Positions 16,101-20,926 of a DNA stretch of 20,926 nucleotides are shown one piece after another. The DNA is from Gemmatimonadota bacterium. GTDB lineage: Bacteria; Gemmatimonadota; Gemmatimonadetes; Gemmatimonadales; GWC2-71-9. The translations under genes were made by a program, and so were the position numbers. The stretch is taken from assembly GCA_003221085.1 (NCBI GenBank), contig QHUD01000036.1:1-20926 (forward strand), read 5' to 3'. How positions within the stretch are numbered: position 1 is the stretch's first letter; every line of letters begins with the position of its first letter. The notes under the pieces are model-generated. The model ran no database searches and was not told the DNA's origin. It saw only the letters and a program-made list of their open reading frames with translations.

Positions 16101-16407
16101 ACGAATCGCCCCCGTCGATCGTCTTCCACACACCGCCCGCCGCGGGCCCGGCGTAGTACAGGTTGCGGTCCCCCGGCACGCCCACGACGGCGGCGACGCG
16201 GCCCCCGGCCACCGAGGGGCCGAGGTTGCGGAACTTGAGGTTGTTGAGAGAATCCGCACCCCCCGCACCCTCACTCCCGACAGGGGCCACCTCCGTCGGC
16301 TGTTTCTGTCTCACCTTGCCCCGACCTTGCGCCGCGGCCAGCGGGGCGAGCGCGCACAACAGGAGCAGACTGTAGAGACTGGCTTGACGGCGAGCCATGC
16401 GGCGCAT
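13069..16407 (-). CDS. Large secreted Asp-box (BNR/sortilin VPS10-like) beta-propeller protein
   Basis: 1112 residues with a signal peptide (1 to about 26). At least nine Asp-box motifs (S/T-x-D-x-G-x-x-W type) are visible, such as TIDGGDSWE, TTDGGKTWQ, SKDGGVTWE, TRDGGKTWT and SRDGGASWK. They indicate two beta-propellers across about residues 45-760, as in sortilin/VPS10-like 'glycosyl hydrolases' and Ycf48-like proteins. An 11-Gly run (445-455, mixed codons) sits between propeller halves. The C-terminal third has an Ig/FlgD-like strand region (about 800-930) and a helical, probably coiled-coil end (about 950-1070). Asp-boxes are structural, so glycosidase activity cannot be claimed; the protein may bind or process extracellular polymers. 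The ATG at 16407 has GAGGAG 9 nt upstream and is preferred to the ATG at 16398. Its 3' end overlaps the convergent PQQ gene by 50 nt. Confidence 0.9.
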   Translation of the reverse strand: MRRMARRQASLYSLLLLCALAPLAAAQGRGKVRQKQPTEVAPVGSEGAGGADSLNNLKFRNLGPSVAGGRVAAVVGVPGDRNLYYAGPAAGGVWKTIDGGDSWEAVFKEQPTASIGAIALAPSNPNVVWVGTGEGNPRNDVVDGRGVFMSPDAAKTWQFMGLRDVGQITRIVIDPTNPDVVLVAALGHVWGPNPERGVFRTTDGGKTWQKVLFVNDTTGATDLIMVPGNPRLLFAGMWQFVRYPWELVSGGAGSGIYRSKDGGVTWERLSEGLPPSPLGRIAVAAAATSPSHVYALVETKQGMLWDSKDQGDHWTKVSDFHGLSARPFYFSLLHVSPVDDRKVFFSSYLLLRSDDGGKTTTPIDRGVHVDHHALWIDPQNPDRMIQGNDGGVYVTENGARSWRFLNNLPIGQFYMVAADNNTPYMLCGGLQDNNAWCGPSSGVAGGGGGGGGGGGAVGLNGSEWFTVTGGDGEYAVPAPSDSSILYVDSQNGNITRVDLKTGVTRAIRPYLSGVTEMKPANLKYRFNWTSPIAVSPRDANTVYLGGNVVFKTTDGGEHWATISPDLTRNDKSKQVTSGGPINYDISGAETYNTILTVNLAPTDSNVIWVGTDDGLVQVTRDGGKTWTNVSGHFPGMAKDLEGRVYQIGISPFDPGAAYIAIDRHQLDDRHLYVYKTGDYGKTWTDIGKGLPPDVPGHVVRENPNVRGFLVLGTDAALWYSRDGGASWKPLRPEFPTVPVYDLQFVKRSHDLVIATHGRGLFVLDNITPLEELTPEVVASDVHVFSTLPAQIRVRPRRSGMAPTRFTTPNAPAGAVIDYYLKAAVDTGSAGSQGEGERGRSRRGRVIVTVTDSRGDTVVVDSTGPGKQGVNRYVWNLRHAGPTRLNFERPTGAEEEENPFRNVVGPRAVPGMYTVTVAAGGRTATKTVTVEPDPILGGDPARFAAQLRAGLEWRNAMSALNEMLNRVVSLETQLKNTQQALRDNAAGDTAAAAPVTRQGRELGRKLKELKDSLYNSDVQRDAGQDDIHYLNRFQERLQGLGFGLALAYAQPPNEVVAARLKELRTALADHVAKFNELVRTDVAAFNKTAQERQAPILVSGAPIEVREVKVVSR

Positions 16408-16524
16408 CGGACGAGCTCCTCAGGTGGGTTTCACGAGAGATACGAAGACGCGGCCACGCGCGTTGGGCCGTGCGGGCTGATTTACCCGCGAGCCCGACGC
16501 GCGTCAAGCATGTAGGTTTTCCCT
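16408..16524. other. Divergent promoter region between Asp-box protein and HtrA-type protease
   Basis: 117 nt between two divergent start codons for envelope proteins. Promoters for both must lie here or just inside the genes. I could not assign -35/-10 boxes with confidence on either strand, and no strong dyad is visible. Confidence 0.4.
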
Positions 16525-17892
16525 GTGCGAACGCGCTTCCTGCTCCTCGGGGCCTCCGCCGCGACTGTGGCGGTGTCGCCGCACGTCGCAGCCCAGGATC
16601 GATCCGATTTAGGCAAGTCCCGGCGGACGGCCATCGTGACCGCGGCCGCTCGGCTCGCCCCGGCGGTCGTGAGTGTCAACGTGCTGAGGCGCGAGCGACA
16701 GCTGCCCCAGGACCCGTTCGACCTGTTTTTCTTGCCCCGCGGCTCGGAACAGGTGGTGGAGGGCTATGGGTCCGGTTTCATCATCTCGCCGGACGGCGTG
16801 GTGATCACCAATCAGCACGTCACCCAGGGGGCCGAGCAGATCGTCGTCACGACACGCGACGGCCGGGACCTGCCGGCGAAGATCCTGGGCGAGGACCCGC
16901 TCACGGACATCGCGGTGCTCAAGGTGGATGGGCCCGGCCTTCCGACGGCGCCGCTCGGTAAGAGCACTGACCTGCTCATCGGGGAGTGGGTCGTGGCAGT
17001 CGGCAACCCGTTCGCCTACCTGCTCGGCAACTCGGAGCCGACTGTCACGGCCGGGGTGGTGAGCGCGGTCGGGCGCAACCTGCTGCCGTCGCAGGGGCAG
17101 TCGGGGATCTACGTCGGCATGATCCAGACCGATGCGCCGATCAACCCCGGCAACTCAGGGGGGCCCTTAGCGAACGCAGCGGGCGAGGTGATCGGCGTGA
17201 ACAGCTCGATCTTCACGAGCTCGGGCGGATCGGTGGGGATCGGATTTGCGATCCCGATCGAGCGCGCCCTGCGGGTGGCGGACGAGCTGCGGCGCTTCGG
17301 CAAGGTCCGGCGCGCGTGGGTGGGGCTCGACGTCGCGGGCGCCGAAGACCTGCGCGGGTGGAAACGAGTGGGCGGCCTACGGGTGACGCAGGTGGCCGCG
17401 GGCGGACCGGCGGGCCGCGCCGGCCTCGTGGTGGGCGATGTGCTCGTGAGCGCCCTCGGCCGGCGCCTGCGAACCTTCCTCGATTGGGAGGCGGTCATGC
17501 TCGACACCGGACCCGGCGACACGCTCACCGTGAGCTTCCGCCACGCGAGCGAGAGCCGCAGCGCCCGACTTGCGGTGACCGATTTTCCGACGACGCTCGC
17601 CGAAAAGGTGGCCGTCCTGGGCGGCATGAAGGTGGTGACCGTCACTCCGGCGGTGCGAGCGGAACGCAACATTCAAAGCGACCACGGCGCGCTGATTTAT
17701 GATCTGCCCGATGAAATGCAGGAGGCCACGGGCCTGCAATCGGGAGACGTGATTCTCCAGATCAATCGGGTGCGAGTGTCGAGCGCCGATGATCTGCGCC
17801 GGGCGTTCGCGGCGACGGCGGGAGCCGGGGCGGTCACCGTGTGGTTCGAGCGCTCGGGACGCCTGGAACGGACGGCATTCTACGTGAGATAG
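16525..17892 (+). CDS. HtrA/Deg-type periplasmic serine protease with two PDZ domains
   Basis: 455 residues. A signal peptide (1 to about 23, ending VAA) exports it to the periplasm. The trypsin-like domain (about 35-260) has the full catalytic triad: His98 in ITNQHVTQG, Asp128 in DPLTDIAVLKV, and Ser211 in NPGNSGGPL. PDZ domains at about 265-350 and 375-455 (the second with LQSGDVILQINRVRV) match the DegP/DegQ layout, implying oligomeric quality-control proteolysis or chaperone activity on envelope proteins. The start is the GTG at 16525; the nearest upstream ATG (16510) is followed at once by a stop, and no good Shine-Dalgarno is seen. It precedes a tandem-ACT gene on the same strand with a 69-nt gap. 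DegP, DegQ and DegS cannot be told apart here, though two PDZ domains exclude a simple DegS. Confidence 0.93.
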   Translation: MRTRFLLLGASAATVAVSPHVAAQDRSDLGKSRRTAIVTAAARLAPAVVSVNVLRRERQLPQDPFDLFFLPRGSEQVVEGYGSGFIISPDGVVITNQHVTQGAEQIVVTTRDGRDLPAKILGEDPLTDIAVLKVDGPGLPTAPLGKSTDLLIGEWVVAVGNPFAYLLGNSEPTVTAGVVSAVGRNLLPSQGQSGIYVGMIQTDAPINPGNSGGPLANAAGEVIGVNSSIFTSSGGSVGIGFAIPIERALRVADELRRFGKVRRAWVGLDVAGAEDLRGWKRVGGLRVTQVAAGGPAGRAGLVVGDVLVSALGRRLRTFLDWEAVMLDTGPGDTLTVSFRHASESRSARLAVTDFPTTLAEKVAVLGGMKVVTVTPAVRAERNIQSDHGALIYDLPDEMQEATGLQSGDVILQINRVRVSSADDLRRAFAATAGAGAVTVWFERSGRLERTAFYVR

Positions 17893-17961
17893 CGTGGCGC
17901 TCTGGCGGCCAGACGGACGGCGGGCCATTGTCAAGCGAAACACCCATCTCGGGAGACCGCC

Positions 17962-18375
17962 ATGGCCGACACGATCCGCAGGGTGAGCTACTACTACACG
18001 ACCATATCCGACAAGCCCGGCGAGGGCGCCCGTCTGCTCGAGACCTTGAGGAGCGCCGGCGTGAACCTGCTGGCCCTTCACGCCTTCCCGAGCACGCGCA
18101 AGTCCCAGGTGGACTTCGTGCCGTCCGACGCGGCGCTGCTCACGTCCGCTGCGAAGAGCGCAAAGATCAAATTATCGAAGCCGAAGACGGCATTCCTCAT
18201 CGACGGCGACGACCGCGTGGGTGCGCTCGCCGGCATCCTGGCACGCCTGGGCTCGGCGAAGATCAACGTCACGGCCGTGACTGGGGTGTGCGCCGGTATG
18301 GGGCGGTATGGCGCAATTCTGTGGGTGAAACCGGCCGCCGTGAACAAGGCCGCGGCCGCGCTTGGGGCGATGTGA
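17962..18375 (+). CDS. Tandem ACT-domain protein
   Basis: 137 residues made of two ACT-like domains (about 8-65 and 75-137) and nothing else. The pattern is a beta strand (SYYYTTISD), a PGEGARLLETLRSAGVNLLAL helix-turn, then a second unit with DRVGALAGILARLGSAKINV and a GRYGAILWV strand. Stand-alone ACT pairs usually bind an amino acid and act as small sensors. No catalytic or DNA-binding domain is present, so the partner is unknown. The ATG at 17962 follows GGGAG at good spacing. The gene is followed by a 13-bp tandem repeat and then the convergent polymerase gene. Confidence 0.85.
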   Translation: MADTIRRVSYYYTTISDKPGEGARLLETLRSAGVNLLALHAFPSTRKSQVDFVPSDAALLTSAAKSAKIKLSKPKTAFLIDGDDRVGALAGILARLGSAKINVTAVTGVCAGMGRYGAILWVKPAAVNKAAAALGAM

Positions 18376-18383
18376 AGGAAAAG

Positions 18384-18435
18384 AGACGTCGAGTAGGAAC
18401 GTCGCGCGAGAACGTCGCGCGAAGACGTCAGCGCG
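18384..18435. repeat. 13-bp tandem repeat, about four units
   Basis: ACGTC recurs with exact 13-nt spacing at 18386, 18399, 18412 and 18425. The two central units are identical (GAACGTCGCGCGA, 18397-18409 and 18410-18422) and the outer two are degenerate. The array fills the gap between the convergent ACT and Y-polymerase genes. The fourth unit contains the polymerase stop codon (TGA on the minus strand, 18430-18428). The units are GC-rich and partly self-complementary, so the array may contribute to termination for both genes or mark a past slippage event. Confidence 0.8.
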
Positions 18436-19642
18436 CCCCACCTCGGCCGAGCGCATCGGGGCCGAATTTCTCGCGCACCTCGTCGATCATTCGGGAGATG
18501 ACGCGGTCGCGCTCGGTCTCGAGCGTGTTGCCCGGAGACTCGAGCAGCGACAGCTGGCCCGCACCGCCCGCTCGGACCAGCTGAGACAGGGCGACCCCGA
18601 GCAGCCGCGCGGGTACGCGCCGGGCAGCGCGCAGCCGTGTCAACAGCTCGCGTGCGACGGCATACACGGCTCGGTCCGACTGGACTGCGTCGGCGAGCGT
18701 GCGGCTCGCCTGTCGTGTCGTGAAATCGGCATCGCGCAGCTTTACCGTGACCGTGCGGGCGACGAGGCCCGACTCACGCACCTCGGCGCTGGCGCGGTCG
18801 GCCAGGCCGAGCAGCCTGGCGGCGAGCGCGGCGTCGTCGTCCAGGTCCGTGGCGAACGTCTCGTCGCGGCTCACGGACTTGGCCTCGCGGTTCGTCTCTA
18901 CCGGCGTGCGATCGATGCCCCGCGCCCGCTCGTGCAGCCACGTCCCCTCTCGCTCTCCCAGCCAGCCTGCGAGGGTCTCGCGATCACACCGGATCACGTC
19001 GCGCACCGTGCGGAGGCCGAACCGCGCCAGCCGCTCCTGGAACTTGGGCCCGATGAGCGGGATGTCCGCCAGCACGAACTGGAGCATGAAGTCGGCCTCC
19101 GCACCGGGGGCCACCACGTGAACGCCGTCTGCCGCCCCGCCGGGGCGCGGCTTCGCGACGCCCGCGGCGAGCTTCGCCACGAACTTCGACGTCCCACCCC
19201 CGATCGACAACGCGAGCGACGTCTCGGCGAGCACTGCGTCTCGCATCCGGCGGGCCGTCGCGGCCAGCGGTTCTCGACGGTATAGCTCCTCCGTGCCCGA
19301 GAGATCGAGATAGAACTCGTCGCTCGAGGCCTGTTCCACGACGGGAGTAAAGCGCCGCAGCACCGTACCAATCTCCCGGCCCTTCTGCGCGCAGGCCTCC
19401 CACGGCACCGGCACGACCGTCGCCTCGGGACAGAGTCGCACCGCCCGCGCCATCGGCATCGCGGAGTGCACCCCGAAGGCACGGGCTTCATAAGAGGCCG
19501 AGGTGACCACGCCGCGCTGCTGGGAAGAGCCGCCGACGATGAGGAACCTGGCCTTGCCCGCGCCCTCCGGATCCGTCAGGCGCGCCACGGCCACGTAGAA
19601 CGCATCGGCGTCGGCGAGAAGAACGCGTTGAGCCGTGCTCAC
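18428..19642 (-). CDS. dinB: Y-family DNA polymerase, DinB/Pol IV-like
   Basis: 404 residues. Translesion DNA polymerase with all three catalytic carboxylates: Asp11 in LLADADAFYVAV, and Asp108-Glu109 in SSDEFYLD. Tyr16 occupies the steric-gate position that is Phe13 in E. coli Pol IV. SIGGGTSKFVAKLAAGVAKP (146-165) is the palm motif, DIPLIGPKFQERL the helix-hairpin-helix, and a little-finger domain follows (about 250-355). QLSLL (363-367) fits a beta-clamp-binding motif, placed about 37 residues before the C-terminus. The start is GTG 19642, giving a normal N-terminus (an 'M-S-T-A-Q-R-V' start). No Shine-Dalgarno precedes it; an 8-base G/C homopolymer does. The upstream gene ends 10 nt away, so coupling is likely. 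dinB is used in the broad sense; it could be another Y-family branch. Confidence 0.88.
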   Translation of the reverse strand: MSTAQRVLLADADAFYVAVARLTDPEGAGKARFLIVGGSSQQRGVVTSASYEARAFGVHSAMPMARAVRLCPEATVVPVPWEACAQKGREIGTVLRRFTPVVEQASSDEFYLDLSGTEELYRREPLAATARRMRDAVLAETSLALSIGGGTSKFVAKLAAGVAKPRPGGAADGVHVVAPGAEADFMLQFVLADIPLIGPKFQERLARFGLRTVRDVIRCDRETLAGWLGEREGTWLHERARGIDRTPVETNREAKSVSRDETFATDLDDDAALAARLLGLADRASAEVRESGLVARTVTVKLRDADFTTRQASRTLADAVQSDRAVYAVARELLTRLRAARRVPARLLGVALSQLVRAGGAGQLSLLESPGNTLETERDRVISRMIDEVREKFGPDALGRGGAR

Positions 19643-19652
19643 GGGGGGGGCC

Positions 19653-20024
19653 CTAAGGGGATGGCGCGGGCGGATGGTCCTTGAAGATCTGTGCGACGAT
19701 CTGACGACGCTCGGCGAGGTTGTACAGTGTGAGCCGAAAGACCTCGTCATCCGAACCGCCCAGCACGCCGCCGTAGCGATTGGGCTCGGCGGTCTGGCGC
19801 CGCTCGGCCTTCCGCACCAGGCGCAACTCGTCGACCTGAGCGATGGGGAAGCGCAACGTCGAGTCGCGCCGCTGCACGATGAGCGTATCGTCTCGGAACC
19901 GGACCAGATGCAGCTCCCAGACGATCGTTCCGTCGTTGAGCGTGACCTGCCAGCGGTCCTCTCGTTGCGCCGTGACCGGCGCGGCGCCGAGCAGAATGAT
20001 CCCGGCGGCCAAGAGGGTCCTCAC
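19653..20024 (-). CDS. Small secreted protein of unknown function
   Basis: 123 residues with a clear signal peptide (1 to about 20, ending VTAQ). The mature part is short and strand-rich (WQVTLNDGTIVWELHLVRFRDDTLIV), ending in a helical basic stretch and a proline-rich tail. I do not recognise a family. The LNDGT/DDTLIV strand pattern is reminiscent of small beta-barrel proteins, but no assignment is made. The start is GTG 20024, overlapping the bTHX stop by 4 nt (GTGA), and its stop lies 10 nt before the polymerase start. It thus sits in a tight bTHX-secreted protein-polymerase string. Confidence 0.7.
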   Translation of the reverse strand: MRTLLAAGIILLGAAPVTAQREDRWQVTLNDGTIVWELHLVRFRDDTLIVQRRDSTLRFPIAQVDELRLVRKAERRQTAEPNRYGGVLGGSDDEVFRLTLYNLAERRQIVAQIFKDHPPAPSP

Positions 20025-20155
20025 TGACCCTCCACCTTTCCGGGCTTCGCCGCCGCCTCGGCGGCCTTCTTTAGATTTTTCTTCTTGGGGCGGGTCTTGC
20101 CGTACGTGCCACGGCGGATCTTGCCGCGCCGGGTGCGAATGTCGCCTTTGCCCAT
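20021..20155 (-). CDS. Small ribosomal subunit protein bTHX
   Basis: 44 residues, highly basic. The opening MGKGDIRTRRGKIRRGTYGK closely matches the bTHX (Thx) family, known from Thermus 30S subunits and from Bacteroidota-type bacteria, where the peptide sits in the 16S rRNA head and stabilises it. The C-terminal part (KKAAEAAAKPGKVEGQ) is an extra helical tail. The ATG at 20155 is preferred to longer in-frame readings because GGAG lies 8 nt upstream and the family begins with MGKGD. Its stop overlaps the next start by 4 nt. It is easily missed because of its size. Confidence 0.88.
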   Translation of the reverse strand: MGKGDIRTRRGKIRRGTYGKTRPKKKNLKKAAEAAAKPGKVEGQ

Positions 20156-20189
20156 GAGGAGTTCTCCGTCGTCAGTGGTCCGTCGTCCG

Positions 20190-20603
20190 TTACTTCGCTC
20201 CACCCATTTTCCGGAGCCGGTTGTACTGCTCCGCCGACGCCGGCATGACCGAGAGACGGCCCATGCGCACGAGCCCGAGGTCGGCAAACGCCCGGTCCTT
20301 CTTAATCTCGGCGAGCGGCACCGCGCGCGGCAGTCTCCCCACGGCGCGGAGATCCACCACTGCCAGCTTGGGGTCCTTCTGCTTGGGGTCGGGATACGCC
20401 TCAGACGTCGCCTCGGCCACGCCCACGACGGCCTTCTCGTCTCCGGTGTGATAGACTAATACCCGGTCGCCGGGTTTCATCTGGCGCAGATGCTTCAGGG
20501 CCAGGTTGTTCTTCACCCCATCCCAGACGGCCTTCTTCTGGCGCTCGAGGTCATCGTAGCTGTAGGTGGACGGCTCAGTCTTTACGATCCAGAAGCCTGG
20601 CAT
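20190..20603 (-). CDS. EVE-domain protein (THYN1-like)
   Basis: 137 residues, a single EVE domain (PUA-like fold). Family hallmarks are WIVKTEP (5-11), VWDGVKNN (26-33), MKPGDRVLVYHTGDEKAVVGVAE (42-64) and a C-terminal GRLSVMPAS segment. EVE domains bind modified bases (for example 5-methylcytosine in DNA or modified tRNA) in an aromatic cage. The ligand of this protein cannot be read from sequence. The ATG at 20603 is chosen because GAGAGG lies just upstream and the domain begins at residue 3; a longer reading from 20630 would run through the preceding hairpin. The gene is 34 nt upstream of bTHX on the same strand. Confidence 0.9.
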   Translation of the reverse strand: MPGFWIVKTEPSTYSYDDLERQKKAVWDGVKNNLALKHLRQMKPGDRVLVYHTGDEKAVVGVAEATSEAYPDPKQKDPKLAVVDLRAVGRLPRAVPLAEIKKDRAFADLGLVRMGRLSVMPASAEQYNRLRKMGGAK

Positions 20604-20619
20604 GGCGCCCTCTCGTTGA

Positions 20620-20640
20620 CCCCGGGGCATGGCCCCGGGG
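20620..20640 (-). terminator. Strong 9-bp GC hairpin after the hydrolase gene
   Basis: CCCCGGGGC (20620-20628) and GCCCCGGGG (20632-20640) form a perfect 9-bp stem with an ATG loop, 12 nt after the hydrolase stop and 17 nt before the EVE start. There is no T-run on either strand, so classic intrinsic termination is doubtful. It may attenuate read-through into the EVE-bTHX-polymerase genes or act as an mRNA processing or stability element. Confidence 0.5.
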
Positions 20641-20652
20641 GTTGGCCTACCC

Positions 20653-20926
20653 TCACAGGAGTTTCGATGCCCATTGATCGATCGTCGTGACCAGCTCCGT
20701 CATGACGTCGTCTCCGGTCCGACCGGTCCGCTTGAGCACCTTGAACGAGTGATCCCCGCCTTCCACCAAGTGCAGCGTGGCCCCCGCGCCGAGCCGGGTC
20801 AGGACGGGCTTCAACAACTTCAGGTCGGCGAACTCGTCCCGGTCTCCCTGAAGAAACAGCATCGGGATCCGCACCTGCGCTAGGTGCTCCGCGCGAGAAT
20901 CGCCGGGGCGCCCGGGAGGATGCAGC
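20653..20926 (-). CDS. Alpha/beta hydrolase, TEX30/KANL3-like (N-terminus cut by window edge)
   Basis: Only the last 90 residues are in the window; the frame is open to the right edge. LHPPGRPGDSRAEHL followed by IPMLFLQGDRDEF and the final EGGDHSF are typical of the dienelactone-hydrolase-like TEX30/KANL3 group, with the catalytic Asp in GDRDEF and the catalytic His in GGDHSF. The nucleophile Ser and oxyanion region lie outside. It probably encodes a cytoplasmic serine hydrolase of unknown substrate. The stop at 20653-20655 is followed by a strong hairpin. Confidence 0.85.
   Translation of the reverse strand, partial: LHPPGRPGDSRAEHLAQVRIPMLFLQGDRDEFADLKLLKPVLTRLGAGATLHLVEGGDHSFKVLKRTGRTGDDVMTELVTTIDQWASKLL

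Noticed and set aside
15292..16515. 407-codon plus-strand frame
   Set aside because: Antisense shadow of the Asp-box gene with His/Arg/Val-rich composition, running across the divergent promoter region.
17900..17914. Terminator after the HtrA gene
   Set aside because: Only a 5-bp stem (TCTGG/CCAGA) with no T-run; not distinguishable from chance.
18362..19285. 307-codon plus-strand frame
   Set aside because: Antisense to the Y-family polymerase, which carries the catalytic residues; no family features in the antisense product.

Overview
The window is GC-rich, densely packed bacterial chromosome. Gene content points to a Gemmatimonadota-like organism, or a related Gram-negative phylum with similar biology. 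This is inference from families: a bTHX ribosomal protein, a very large secreted Asp-box (sortilin/VPS10-like) propeller protein, a cytochrome c-PQQ dehydrogenase fusion, and a succinylase-type lysine pathway. No phylogenetic marker gene is present. I see no tRNA, rRNA, CRISPR array, insertion sequence or phage gene.

Layout. (1) 1-2827, minus strand: an ammonium-uptake operon, amt -> PII signal protein -> outer-membrane beta-barrel porin (cut by the left edge). The genes are joined by 1-nt and 4-nt overlaps. The PII protein keeps its nucleotide-binding loops but has lost Tyr51 and Gln39. (2) 2828-3269: the only long gene-free stretch. It holds GTG/CAC dyads and sigma54-like boxes on the amt side and a nested GC hairpin on the lysC side. 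(3) 3270-8963, plus strand: a tightly overlapping lysine/DAP operon, lysC-dapE-dapB-dapA-dapD, ending with proC (proline). asd, the DAP aminotransferase, dapF and lysA are not in the window. (4) 8970-10025, minus strand: a small unknown gene and a three-helix membrane protein with a possible M15/LAS-like His-Asp-HxH motif. (5) 10157-13118, plus strand: a DUF4349 lipoprotein, then a cytochrome c-PQQ dehydrogenase interrupted by one frameshift near 12593. (6) 13069-16407, minus strand: the large Asp-box propeller protein, whose 3' end overlaps the PQQ gene. (7) 16525-18375, plus strand: an HtrA/Deg-type protease and a tandem-ACT protein. (8) 18428-20926, minus strand: in transcription order, a TEX30/KANL3-like alpha/beta hydrolase (cut by the right edge), an EVE-domain protein, bTHX, a small secreted protein and a Y-family DNA polymerase. 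A 13-bp tandem repeat lies between the polymerase and the ACT gene.

How the genes work together. Region 1 brings ammonium across both membranes, with an altered PII as a likely Amt regulator. Region 3 turns aspartate into N-succinyl-DAP intermediates and DAP for peptidoglycan and lysine. Regions 4-7 are mostly cell-envelope proteins. Region 8 mixes RNA/translation-related and DNA-damage-tolerance functions. Most of the window is ordinary core and envelope biology. I did not find a clear novel defence or biosynthetic system. The best leads are the T-loop-altered PII in an amt-porin operon, the frameshifted PQQ gene, the M15-like membrane protein, the bTHX/secreted protein/polymerase operon and the 13-bp tandem repeat.
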